DNA of 64,000 bases from Scatophagus argus. Its lineage: Eukaryota; Chordata; Actinopteri; Scatophagidae. The number at the start of each line of letters is the position of its first letter. Within the stretch, counting starts at the first letter, position 1. Shown here piece by piece: positions 42,301 to 52,845 of this stretch. Under the pieces are notes generated by a model. The model did no database searches. It worked only from the letters and a program-made list of their open reading frames with translations, and had not been told where the DNA came from. Made by a program: the position numbers and the translations under genes. The stretch covers positions 16,534,501-16,598,500 of the forward strand of contig NC_058496.1 in the NCBI RefSeq assembly GCF_020382885.2, written 5' to 3'.

Positions 42301-42358
42301 GGAAATTAAAACACCCCAGCAAAAGACAGCCATAATGCCACCACAGGTAGTGAAATAA
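27361..42358 (+). CDS. SCARF2: Scavenger receptor class F member 2 (11 coding exons, 958 aa)
   Basis: SCARF2 is a type I membrane protein with tandem EGF/laminin-EGF-like repeats, related to SCARF1 and MEGF10. Exons: 27361-27470, 29649-29707, 29805-29906, 30518-31037, 31581-31799, 32047-32175, 32509-32612, 33946-34060, 34366-34490, 39916-40071, 41121-42358. They join in phase into 2877 nt. Residues 1-22 form a signal peptide (hydrophobic VVAVVCLLFC). Exons 2-7 give a long cysteine-rich ectodomain with CxxGxxGxxC repeats. The transmembrane span is about residues 421-443 (GVIAAGTLVSFLLIVLLSLL), followed by a cysteine cluster. The cytoplasmic part carries motifs I know from human SCARF2: LCGRFSRIS, KLPRIPLRRQKLPKVV, NCSF-EPPS, EGPVYCVPHE, KPKVSWIHG, PTPPQKAKR and the terminal TPIKKPPRKK. 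The tail is Pro/Ser/Lys-rich and most of it is one 1238-nt exon. It is somewhat longer than I recall for the human protein (about 870 aa). These cytoplasmic motifs separate it from SCARF1 and MEGF10. Confidence 0.95.
27984..28003 (+). promoter_or_regulatory. CTCF-like binding motif in SCARF2 intron 1
   Basis: CTGTAGGGGGCGCTGTAA matches the core AGGGGGCGCT of the vertebrate CTCF motif, with a weaker left half. It lies about 510 bp past exon 1. Confidence 0.4.
30040..30380. repeat. Teleost interspersed repeat in SCARF2 intron 3
   Basis: Phrases like AATATCTCAAAAACTACTGGAT, GCTAATTAGCATGTGCTA and AACATCAGCATGTCAGC match a widespread percomorph repeat that I recall from many fish introns. Class unknown. 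It ends about 140 bp before exon 4. Confidence 0.55.
32995..33020. repeat. (GA)n microsatellite in SCARF2 intron 7
   Basis: About eleven GA units, followed by further purine-rich sequence to about 33130. Confidence 0.85.
35457..35755 (+). repeat. tRNA-related SINE-like element in SCARF2 intron 9
   Basis: A box-A-like TGGTTAGCACTG (35467-35478) and a box-B-like GGTTCAATTCC (35503-35513) sit 24 nt apart, as in a tRNA-type pol III promoter. They are followed by the very common teleost sequence GGAGTTTGCATGTTCTCCC, a TTAGGTTAATTGG stretch and TGTACCCCGCCTCTCGCC. I know this family as abundant in percomorphs. It is not a tRNA gene, since no cloverleaf forms. Confidence 0.7.
35911..35938. repeat. 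(GACA)n(GATA)n microsatellite
   Basis: Tetranucleotide units in SCARF2 intron 9. Confidence 0.8.
36948..36976. repeat. (ATT)n microsatellite
   Basis: Imperfect ATT/ACT units in SCARF2 intron 9. Confidence 0.8.
40749..40819. ncRNA. Near-perfect 26-bp hairpin in SCARF2 intron 10 (candidate)
   Basis: Arm 40749-40774 pairs with arm 40794-40819 over 26 positions with a single T/G wobble and a 19-nt loop. Size and shape fit a pre-miRNA hairpin, but such a perfect stem also fits a small palindromic transposon (MITE). I do not recognise the arm sequence as a known miRNA. The motif GTAACTACT recurs at about 40926-40938. Confidence 0.35.
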
Positions 42359-44218
42359 ACACAACTGAATTTTAAACATGAATGACCAAAGTTTGTGATC
42401 AGTTTAAAAGACTAAATGCTATTTGTTGGAAGGTGAACCAGCTTTTCAGTCAGATTTTCTGTGTGAGTGTGATATGACTCCAGGACCAGTCAAGAGAAAG
42501 AAATGCTCTTAAATCAAAGGCACAGTTGAGTTGTATTATAATGACCTCTACACATCATTGTATTTCATTTCAAGAATCCTTTTTGTGCAACAGCTGTGTA
42601 TCAATCTCACATCACAACCTGTGGCTAAGCCAAACACAACTGTGAGAACAGTATTGCACAGACATAATCCATAGTTCAATCATCTCTATGCCTCCGCAGT
42701 ATGTCCACCACTATATTTATATGTGGGTTTCTTCTAAGGTTGCATAACTGTTATTTGCTATGCAGGTGTTAAAAATAGCTATTTTTTATGTATGCTCTCC
42801 AAAGGTACTGAAGGTACTAAGAATAACAAGAAAATTAGATCCTCTGAGGATACCAAGCTATTTTCTGTTAGTATTATACAAATACATTTCTATACTATAA
42901 ACCAGCTTAAATTAGATATAATCCTCATTCTTAATGTCATCAAGCTATTCTTTGCAGATGTAACTGTCAATTAAGAGAAACATTTTTACAGTTTTGGTGT
43001 GATCAGAGATCTTTGTCTTAAGCAAAAGAAGCACCTTTTTATTTTCTTGCTTCTATGTTGCTACTAGAGCAAGTTTCAAGTTGATATACAACATAATTGG
43101 GAAGCTTCTCTTTAATCAAGCAAATTTGACACCCCAAACTACAAGTTATGTTAAGTTAAGTTATGCTACATTGAGGGCTTAATTTTCTCCTTTGTTTGTG
43201 AGTCACCTTTAATTCCTCTCTGAGCTTTAGCATTGGTTTAAAGACTCTTCTCTACAAAAAAATTACATTTTTGAATTTAAAGTCATAGCACTCTTTTGTC
43301 CAACTCTGTCAGACACGGTTTGCTGAAACCCAAGCAAGCTCTTTGATCTTTTTGCAAAAATGACTGTTTTAAACCCCTTTCATACTTCTGCTAACACCAA
43401 ATAACCAGAATGTGCTCTTACTGTATGTTTTATTCGGTCAACTAAACCACTAAACCAAAAATGAAATCCCAGGCTAACCTATGTCCTTACCTTATGTCAT
43501 ACTTATAAATCACTGTAAACCCATATTTTCCTGTAATTCAGCAACATCTAATTTCCTCATGATATATATAAGAAAGCATACTGGAGTACAATATCCTCCT
43601 TGTAAAGCAGATTCAATAGATATGTTTTGTAACAGCAATGGCCCTGCAGATCAGACAACAGAAGGAAACTACCATGTCCCTTAATTTGCTCTTTCGGTTT
43701 AAGAAACTAGGTCAACATCGCCATACGAGCTGTTCTCATTTCACTTTATTTATTTACACCATAGAGGTATAGTGTGAAAAACAAATCTTCTCCAGGACTG
43801 TCTTGTCAAAGAGTATTGTCCCTGAAGGATCATGTAATCTTAAGCTAGTAAATAAATGCTGAAGTAAGAGGGTGCTGTAGAGTAAGACTATAAGGCTAAA
43901 TGGTACCGTGCCTCAGATGTTTAAATGTTCCTCAACTGTGGACCAGTTTACGCAAAAAAAAAGCTATGTTGTTGCCAAATTTTGGTAGAGCTAAAATAAG
44001 TAAACTAAAAAAGGTGGGATACTTAAACTGGAATAGTTCAGTTGTTCGAGAAGAAGACCTTTTTTTCTGTTATTGATGAACAGCTATTTTGAAATTAGTA
44101 GCACTCAAAATATGAGCAATGTATGACGTGTGCAACAAGTTAACATGCCATTGGCATGTTTTGGCCTGAAGAATATTTTACATTTACAACTGATTTGAAA
44201 ATTTGTCTTGGTTTCATG

Positions 44219-44253
44219 TGTTTTTTTGTTGTTGTTGTTGTTGTTGTTGTTTT
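44219..44253. repeat. (GTT)n microsatellite in the SCARF2 3'UTR
   Basis: T run followed by eight or more GTT units. Confidence 0.85.
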
Positions 44254-44912
44254 ATGGTACAGCACATTTCTTTGGATATTTTCTCAACATTTTCTACTTG
44301 TATACTTGGTGTACTTTTTATTATCTTTGTAAGCTGTGCTTATATGACCTTTATAGTTTTTCTGTTTTCCTTGGTGTTGATGAACTGGCTTTCATATTAT
44401 ATTTGCTTTTTTTTGGTATGTTGCTTATTTTTGGCTCTGAAGCAAACCTACAGTATGAGTACTCTCCTCCTGTAAAGTTTACATTGGCTTTGTAATTGTT
44501 CTCTGTTGATGTTATTGTTTGCGTAACACTTAACTGCATGACGCAGAGTGTAATTATATGGCATTAATAGCTGCACAGGATGTCTGTAACCTTCTTGTTC
44601 CCTCCAGTGGTTATTATTGCCTCCCATAAAAAATAACTCATACAGAAAGGATTGTACAATACTACTATGATACCACTGTTGAAACAACTGCATATACTTA
44701 AAACCATAACATTGTGTAATTATGAAGTGGCAACTTTTATCCGACTGGCCCACGCCTGTTTTTATAGGCTTACATTAAATTTTTGTAAAGAAGGGCCTGA
44801 AAGCTGCAAAAACATTAAGGTATATTTTTGTCTTTTGTGGTTTGTTTTTAACAACTTTGATTTCCATCCGTGTATGGTTATTAAATTGGTGTTTTCTCAT
44901 TTAATTGTTTGG

Positions 44913-44918
44913 AATAAA
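44913..44918 (+). promoter_or_regulatory. SCARF2: Candidate SCARF2 poly(A) signal
   Basis: A canonical AATAAA sits at the end of the long AT-rich stretch that follows the SCARF2 stop. Placement is by sequence only. Confidence 0.45.
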
Positions 44919-47900
44919 AAAGCAATATGTGTAGCTCTAGTCAAACCAAAACTTATCATCAGCCCTCATTTAATCAATTTACAATGACAGTCATCATATA
45001 CTAAGGCATTTGACTATTCTCCAAGTGCCTTATTTCAGCATACAATCAAGTAGAACAACAATAGGGTGAAATATTGGGTAGATTACCACTTTATTCTCTT
45101 ATTGTATTTGTCAAACAGATTCATTCAAAAGCTCATTGATATTTGATCCTTTCCTGTGACTCTGGACTACTGGGCAGGAGTTCAGAGTCATTCGGTGACA
45201 GCGGCTCTTCAAAGAGCCCGAGGGAACCAGGGAACTGTTCATTTGGCTCCTTCAGGATGAGGGTACAAGAGCTCCTTTCATCGAGGAAAAACAGTGGAAA
45301 CTCTGTGCTAAGGAGTTAATCGCACGCTGCATATGTGTCCTCTTTTGGCGAAGAGAAGAGGGATACGGCAGGACTGGGTCACAAGGCAAAGAAGGTGGTT
45401 GAATGGATTGATATGAGGATGGATATATAGGTCAACTGAAACCAAAAGGCAAAGCAGATTTGTTTTGGATACTGCACTTTTGACATGATATCAACTTACT
45501 TACTATGTACATGTGTGTAATTCATACAAAAGTGCTGAGTTGTCCTGTCCTGAAAAATCTTAATACAACCTGAGTTTGGTTTAAAGTTCATTATTTAACT
45601 TGTGAGGAACTTTTCTTGACATTGACAACAAACCGATTGAAAGGTTTGAAACATGACCTACCTTGTTTTCTTGAGAGCGGATCAAACAGTTTATTTAACA
45701 ATTTCCACATTTTGAAAGACATATGCTTATTCTTGTTTTTTTTTTTTTTTTCTTTAGTTCGTCACATCTTGATTTGGTTCTTTCCTTTTACGGCCCTTTG
45801 TGGATCTTGTCGTAAGCCTTGCTCAACTACCACAACGTTGATGTCTCCAAATCATTCTTCCTTATAACTTTCCTCACAGATTATCAGTCACACCCCATGC
45901 TGGAACCTATAGATTTTCACCCCCTGAATCATCCAATTTTTCATGTGACAGTGACTTGAAGTCTGATTCATTGCCAGGATGGAGAGGAATGTTGACACAA
46001 CTGCTTCCATCTGCCCATCCTCAACTCACAGATGGAGAAGATTCTCAGCTGAGCATACCAACACATGTTCTCTGGCTTTTCATCCTGGACATGTTGTGGG
46101 AAAGTCACTGGAAATGTGCATGTCACCGCTACACAGCATTTCAGGATAAACTGTGTTGACTGAGCATGTGTAGGTCCTTTGATGGATTTCTGTGCCCGCT
46201 GCTTTTGAATGGACGTCAATGGGAGAAGCCTGTGTGTGATTATGGAACTTGGTCTTTTCATATTCCCTCTACAGTTAGCTAAGAGTTATATTTTGCGTGT
46301 TTTATTGACTTTGTATGGAACGCTGACGTATAACATAAACATAAATTCGCTTTGGTATTGCAACACAACTGAACACAAAGTAGCAACTGTACAGGATAAC
46401 GCAAAGCTTAGTCAAAAAGTCAGGGTTAGGAGTGTGGGAAGGGGTCTCAGTGACATTGCAGCTGCCAGTCCAAACATGACTTGGAGCTGCGGTGCCCTCA
46501 ATGTGCCAAGTCTATAGAAACAGCAAGGCTTTTAAAACTCAGGCCCTATGAGTCAGCCAAAAAGCCCTGGTCTCAAAAAACCTATTCCAGTCCCTGTGTT
46601 TCCACGGCAACAGGAACAGATTGGAGGCACATCTGGTAGCCATTTCAGTCCCTGCAAGGGGAGGAAGAAAGAAATTTATGAGTGAGGGGGGAAAAAGACA
46701 AATATTTTCTGCAATGCAAAGCAGAAAGAAAGTGGAGTCAAGTTACACTTGAAAGAGGTTGACAGTATTAATTCAACCGTAGATTCACTCAAGAGCACTT
46801 TTTCTATGCCCATGTAAATTTAGGATAATGGACGCAGCATTACTCCAATAGAGTTGAAATCTTGCAGGAAAGCAACTTTTATTAGCATGCATGGATACGT
46901 TCAGAAAACAAAGGCAAGATTTCATATGGGCATAGGAATGGGCCTTTCATATGGGCCTTTTTCTGTGCAAATCCCTCGTATTTGTTTTGAAAACCTATTG
47001 TTGAAATGTTTGCAGTGTTCATGAGCTTAGTACAGGTTATTTCTTGAAAAACCTCAACGTAACAGAGAGTCTGAGGTTTTCGATGCTTTCACTTGAAGAG
47101 TAGCTTTTTGTTCTAGTGTTAAAACCACCAGCAATTTCACCATCTGAAGTAAATGTGTGTTTGTTGCAGCACAATTCCTAAAATGCACATATTTCTCTGG
47201 CTGATTTTATTGTATCAGATGCAACCAGAGGAGAAAATGCTGTTTTTGTCTTTTATCCCTGTCGACACGCTGTCTGCAAGAAACACTGTCTAATTGCAGT
47301 TCTCCTTACACGTTAAATGTTGTTTCTCAGCCTTGTGGAAATGCAGTAACTATGAAATGACATTTACTGGAAATGGAGCTGGTTGCTTTTCTTGAGCCAA
47401 AACCACTGAGAACTGAGGTCAGCTCGCAACCAGAATGGGGAGGAGAAACTGCGCCAGCATCGAATGTGTGTTTATAGATTTCCAGTGACATCTATTCACT
47501 GCGATTTAAAACTGTCATTATAATAGAAACTCCCTTGCAGTGGCACAGAGCGAAAAAAAGGCCGCTCTTAATGCAGAAATTAAGAGCAACTACAACATGC
47601 TGACCTCCCAAATAGATGCTCAGGCAAGTGCTGAAACTAGGTCAAAAGAGCAGAGTCTCAGCCTGAGATGGATACATGCATCAGTATTGAGCTTGATGAG
47701 ACTGAAAACTACAATCGACTTTCAACTATCTAAGTTCAACCAACGTTTCTGCATCCTTGACATCTCAAACTACGTTGAGGCAGACTGGCACATTGTTATT
47801 CTAGTAGTGTTGGAACATACGGCTTCTGGAAGACACATACACACAGCTTTCATCTTCATGAGTTTTGTAAATCGGTGGAAAATACAAATGAATATGAATA

Positions 47901-50004
47901 GCCAGAAATGTAATTAAACCACAGTTGCTCTCTCCAACCAGATGGAGATTCTTCCTTCTCTTTTTTTCACAGGGGTGTGCAAACAGTTGTCTGGGACTTC
48001 AAATTGCCCTGGATTTTCCCCCTTTGTCAGCATAATTCTACAGAACGAGTGTATCAGGAGAGAAGATTTGGATGACTAATAGAAAGCAGATCAGTCAGAT
48101 GCTCCCTTTTTCTTTCGCTCATCTTCCTCTTTCTTTTAAACCTTCTCTTCTTCTCTCATGCTTTTCTCTGTGGTCTCTTTTCCTTCTCCCTCATTCACCC
48201 TCCCCCTTCTTCATTCCCTCATACACCCGTTCATCCGCTATCTGTGCAGTAAAGTGGGACTTTAGACTTCATAATGTGGCTTGAGGTTTCAGCTTTCACA
48301 TAATTCCACAAGCTGACCCAAAGTTATTTTTTTCCCTTTCTGCTTCTCACTCACTCCAACCTGGTGTAGCAGAGAGAGAGAAAACTGCTGCCCTATTCCA
48401 GATATTGGGACGGAAAATGATCACAAGACAAAATGTGTCTGCCCAAACTGGAGGAAAATAAGCAGATGGCCTATGTTTTTATGAACTGAACCCCAACTGT
48501 CCTGACAATCAGTCCTGTCTGTGACCTACAAACTGTAGCTCACAACAGATTTGTTTTTTGTGACGCAAACTTCACTCTAATTTTTTTGCAAGAACCGGCC
48601 ACAGAAACAATACTTGCCTTAAGCCAGCAGGAATATTTCCCCGTTTTTCATCAGATTTGCTTCATCACGTCTTTGTGACGCAGAAACCAGATCTGGATTA
48701 TTCACACCCTTCTCCGCAGCCAAAATAAGGCAGAGAAGTTGCCTCTACTTGTAAATGGATGCCATGGCATATTTACTGTTATGTGGTTGCAGCGCACTGG
48801 CATGTGAAGGAACGTGTTAGCTGTGGGCTTGTGTGTACGCGACCCTTACAGCCCTGCTCTACTTCACAGGACAACACTGGAGCCATTATAGGGAGCCATG
48901 TGTTTCTGATTATCCAGGCACAGATTAGAGGGAGGGGAGCACCAGTTGCTGTCTACTTGCCCCCCTGGCTCTTCTGATGTGGCCAGAGACTGGACATCCA
49001 TCAGTGCAAATCACTCCGCCACCTTTGCTCCCTTCCCACCTCTACACCAAACCTTCATATCCGTCTTGATGCCACTATAGGCCGATCTTTCACATTTTAC
49101 GGTCCTTATGTAAACATTAGAATCTTTGTCAGTGAAATTATTCCTACTTGACCTACATATTGTGCCAAAAGCACCAAGCTGTCACTGCTGTATTATTGAG
49201 AGTGTTTAATTGTTTTGCTCAATCAAAAAATTTTGTTATGACTCTGGCATATAACCACAGAATAAGAAGTGTGTTTGTTGTTAGCAATGTGATACTTATT
49301 TGACCTCCACGGGGAAATTCTCTTATGATTTGTTTCCGTCTCAAGAGGTCAGAGATCAGGGCCTGTTAGAACAGCATCCCAGAGAGTGTGATGAAACCTC
49401 AAGGACACTTCAGCAGGATGACCATGTGTCATCAAAGCGCCAAAACTCAGATTGTTAAAGAGAAAGGACCACCCAAAAAGGAACCAGCAGTTTCTCCACA
49501 TTAGTCACCGATGTCCATGGATTGTCAGTACTTACCACATACCAAAAATAATCTCTGAAATACACTGCTCAACAGAAACAACTTCTCTATTCTGAAGTCT
49601 TTTCACAGGGAGCTTGAGTATCTGCACAGGATTTTTTTCCTTTTCAGAAGTAGTAATTATCATTGCTAATTTGGCCAGTTTTTCATCATCATTTCTAATG
49701 AGCCAGATGGTGCTTAAAATAACAATTTGAAGGCTTTATCCCTCCAGCCATGCGGATGCAAATTGCATCAAAACATTTCCTTCCTGAAAAGCATCCTGAA
49801 ACCTATAAAGGACCACTCAAATGCGATGTACCCCCACCAGTCCTGAAGGTAATGGAACAACGAATAAGGGCAGCACCAACAGTAGACAGTAGTAACTTAA
49901 ACACAACCCCCATTTTAGGTATGATTACTGAGGTGGTGAGGTGGTGTCAACTGTTCGACCATGGTGTGAAATTGTGTGTTGTACAGGATGGGAGCAGAAG
50001 CTTT

Positions 50005-50215
50005 CAGATCTTTTACTTAAAGGAACAGTTCTACATTTTTGGTCATTTTCCAGCTGAGAGTAAGATGAGAAAATTGATACCACTACCATATCTGTTAAGT
50101 ATGAATCTGGAATCTGGCCATTCTGTCTATGATGTGCAGAATTTCATATTCATGGTTATAGGTGCAGTGACTTCCTATTCTTATTGTTGTTGTAGCAATA
50201 GCACAGTGTGAAATC
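50005..50215. repeat. Teleost interspersed repeat fragment (left part)
   Basis: AAGGAACAGTTCTACATTTT, a GAGAGTAAGATGAGAAAATTG stretch and ATACCACTACCATATCTGTT match a repeat family I recall as common in percomorph DNA. The 153-codon open frame over 49750-50211 runs into it and is therefore not a gene. Confidence 0.55.
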
Positions 50216-50324
50216 TGTCCTGCATCTAAGCATTTACTCAAGTAGGAAAGTATATTCACAAAATGCATTGTAAGTATCTAAAGGAGGTGAGTTTTTTGTT
50301 GCTGCTAGTTAAAGGGGAGCTAAT

Positions 50325-50722
50325 TTTGACTAAGAGTTGTTTTTCAGGGATTGGGCTGGGCCCTTTACTTCCAGTGAAGGGATATCTTAATGCTTCAGCA
50401 TACCAAGACATTTTGGACAATGCTATGCGTGCACCTTTGTGGCAACAGTTTGGGGAAGGCATTTTTCTATTGCAGCAACCCCATCGAACACCTTTGGGAC
50501 GAACTGAAACGGATTGCGAGCCAGGGCTTTTCGTCATCAGTGCCTGACCTCACAAATGTCCGACTGCATGAATGGATATAAAATCCCACAGAAACACAGA
50601 AAGCCCAGAAGAGTGGAAGCTGTTATAGCTGCAAAGGGCGACCAACTCCATATTAATGTCTACGTATTTTGAATGCAGTGTAATGGTCAGGTGTCCCAAT
50701 TCTTTTGTCTACATAGTGTACT
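50325..50722 (+). mobile_element. 3' half of a Tc1-like transposon
   Basis: Plus-strand sequence encodes C-terminal Tc1 transposase pieces: LNASAYQDILDNAM in one frame, then NPIEHLWDELKR and a PDLTNVRLHEW stretch in the next frame. There is therefore at least one frameshift near 50465. The right terminal repeat GTGTCCCAATTCTTTTGTCT is followed by ACATAGTGTAC, ending at about 50721. The 5' half is missing. It belongs to the same family as the remnant at 57456-57710. Confidence 0.82.
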
Positions 50723-51473
50723 TACTATTAATATAAACACACAAAATCTGAGTAAATAGGCTCTTAAGAAAAAGCAGCAGCCTTCTCTGGCCTTCTCCAT
50801 TAACATAACAAAGACCAACAAGGTCACTGGCACCAAAACATTCTCGTCATCCATGCCTGTACAACACAGATCCTCTGCCAAGGCCAGCAGCATCGCGCAG
50901 CCTTCTGTGGCCTCCCCTTGTGGAGGAAAATTGGAGCCACTTATTTTCGGTCATAGGTTCAAGCCAACCACAAGGCTAAATCAAACTGGGTGACGTTCTT
51001 GTTTACTCTGTGAGCTGTAAATTTGCTTACAGTTACTGTCACGCATAGACGTCTCACTCCATACCACAGTCACGGCCAAAAAAGCAGCATCAGGACAATC
51101 AAACGCTGCAGATAAACAATTCATGGAGTGAAAATAAGTTTCCATGACCGAATAATACGACCAAAACAATGTACAGGACAAGCTAATTTTCCAAGCTTTG
51201 AACCTAAACCTCCACAGGGTTATGTCTACTTACTGTAGAGTATACAGTGTAACACACTCATTGGCATTGTATTCTTATAGAATGAAGCCCTCCACTTGGC
51301 CTTCACTTCTTTCATCGCTGCCTCTGTTTTTTACGAGCAGACCAGAGCGCAGCAGGCAGACAGGCAGCGGGCGAGTTACCCCACAGCTCCAGACAGATAA
51401 GCACACACAGACACACACCCAGGGTCACACACTCACACACAAACGCAGATAACTGTTTCTGCTAAAACTTTTA

Positions 51474-51491
51474 TCATCATCATCATCATTA
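51474..51491. repeat. (CAT)n microsatellite
   Basis: Six CAT units. Confidence 0.75.
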
Positions 51492-52380
51492 ATCTCTCTT
51501 TGTCATCCTGAAACATATAAATAAATGTCCACAATGAAGCACAGAAATAGAACTGGAGCCAGATATTTTTCACAAATGACTGTGCACATCATAAGAGAGC
51601 GGACACAAACTAATGTCCCGCTGGCTGGACAGCAGCATCCGGTGCTTTGGAGAAACAGGAAGTGTCTGTATGCGTATGTGTGTGTGTGTCTTTATAACAA
51701 GCTCTCCGAGGGTGGCAGGATTACAGTGAGGTGTTTTAGCTTTTGATCTTTTGCCAGCTACAAGTGTTGCAATTCGCCAAACTCCTACTGGAAAAAGTTG
51801 CTCAGTATGAATTCTATAAATATTTTTTTTCATCTACTTCTCTGTTCTGTGTAGAAATAAATGTGCTTTCCCCTTTGTCAGCAGATTAATAACAACAGGC
51901 CATTTTTGCACGCACCATGTGATGTAAGATGACTTGTAATTGTGAACACATATGGTATGCATCCACAGACTGAGCAGTAAGCCCCAGCCAGATCACCCCA
52001 CCCCTGCTCCCTATTTTCTCCCCTCTCTCATCAACTCTTCAACTTCTTTTAGGGAGTACATACATTGTGAGAATGATTCAAAAGTCCAGCGATAGAAGGG
52101 TGCAGGCCCATAGATCTGCAATGGCTGCCAAGGGGAGGAAACCCTGTTAAAAACAGGGATCATTTTACTGCCATCTGACACATAATCTCAAACAGTACAT
52201 GCACACCCAGCGCCTCTGAGCTGCAGAGCTCTGTGTCTGGAAAAGATAGAGAGAAAGAGATGGTTTAGCTTCAGCATTCCAGGCAGGAATGGTTTATTTT
52301 TGTTGGAAACATAATTGTCTGTGGCTAGGATTTGGAAATACATTTTACCCGCCAAACTGCCAGAAAGTGTACATGTGGGT

Positions 52381-52400
52381 GTGACCGCCCTCTTGTGGTG
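52381..52400 (-). promoter_or_regulatory. CTCF-like binding motif
   Basis: The minus strand reads CCACAAGAGGGCGGTCAC, a full match to CCASYAGRGGGCRSY apart from one position. It is the best CTCF-like motif that I noticed in the window. Confidence 0.45.
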
Positions 52401-52579
52401 ACCTAATGTACTTGCTTTTTTTTTTTCCACAACACAGAGGACCAAACTTGGAAGGCTGAGATATCTTCCTCTTCCAGGGTGTTAACACAGTGCAAATGTG
52501 CTGTGCTGTCATGAGGTTTGATTTCATACAAGCTACACAATGGAACTGAACACGACTTCTCATGCAACTACAGCACAGT

Positions 52580-52620
52580 GAGAAAGAAAGGAAGAAAGAA
52601 ACAAAGAAAGAAACAAAGAT
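52580..52620. repeat. (GAAA)n tract
   Basis: GAAA units interrupted by GGAA and CAAA. Confidence 0.8.
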
Positions 52621-52734
52621 GTTTTCCCTATTGTTTGACTGTATCAGCTGCTGATGTTTTGGTGTGCAACACTATTTTATTTTATAATAATACACTGGTG
52701 AATCCTTCATAAATGTTATGAATGATATTTGCTT

Positions 52735-52845
52735 TTTGCCAACAGTTACCACTCTCATGGCTGTGTGTTAAGTATACAACTGGAGCTTAGCTTAGCAGAA
52801 GGACTGAAAGCAGAGGGAAACAGCTAGGACAGCTGTCAATATTGT
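52735..52845. repeat. Teleost interspersed repeat fragment (right part)
   Basis: GGAGCTTAGCTTAGCAGAAG and GGGAAACAGCTAGGACAGC match the downstream half of the same family as 50005-50215. Confidence 0.55.

Larger units (their letters stand above)
42359..44935 (+). other. SCARF2: SCARF2 3' untranslated region
   Basis: This is about 2.6 kb of AT-rich sequence after the SCARF2 stop with no convincing reading frame. It contains a (GTT)n tract near 44226-44252 and ends with an AATAAA hexamer at 44913-44918. I assign it as 3'UTR because no earlier strong gene signal intervenes. Earlier hexamer-like sites, for example near 43850, could give shorter forms. Confidence 0.5.

Noticed and set aside
41326-42333. 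Antisense open frames over the last SCARF2 exon
   Set aside because: They are shadows of the long sense coding exon caused by its codon bias.
46553-46651. Minus-strand exon after CCCTTGCAG, 32 codons (GLKWLPDVPPICSCC...)
   Set aside because: Good acceptor, but the frame is short, there is no partner exon and no recognisable family.
47972-48080. Plus-strand terminal exon after a strong polypyrimidine tract
   Set aside because: The open frame of about 34 codons is within chance, and neither frame gives a recognisable protein.
49750-50211. 153-codon plus-strand open frame
   Set aside because: Its second half is an interspersed teleost repeat and the first half has no family motif or splice context.
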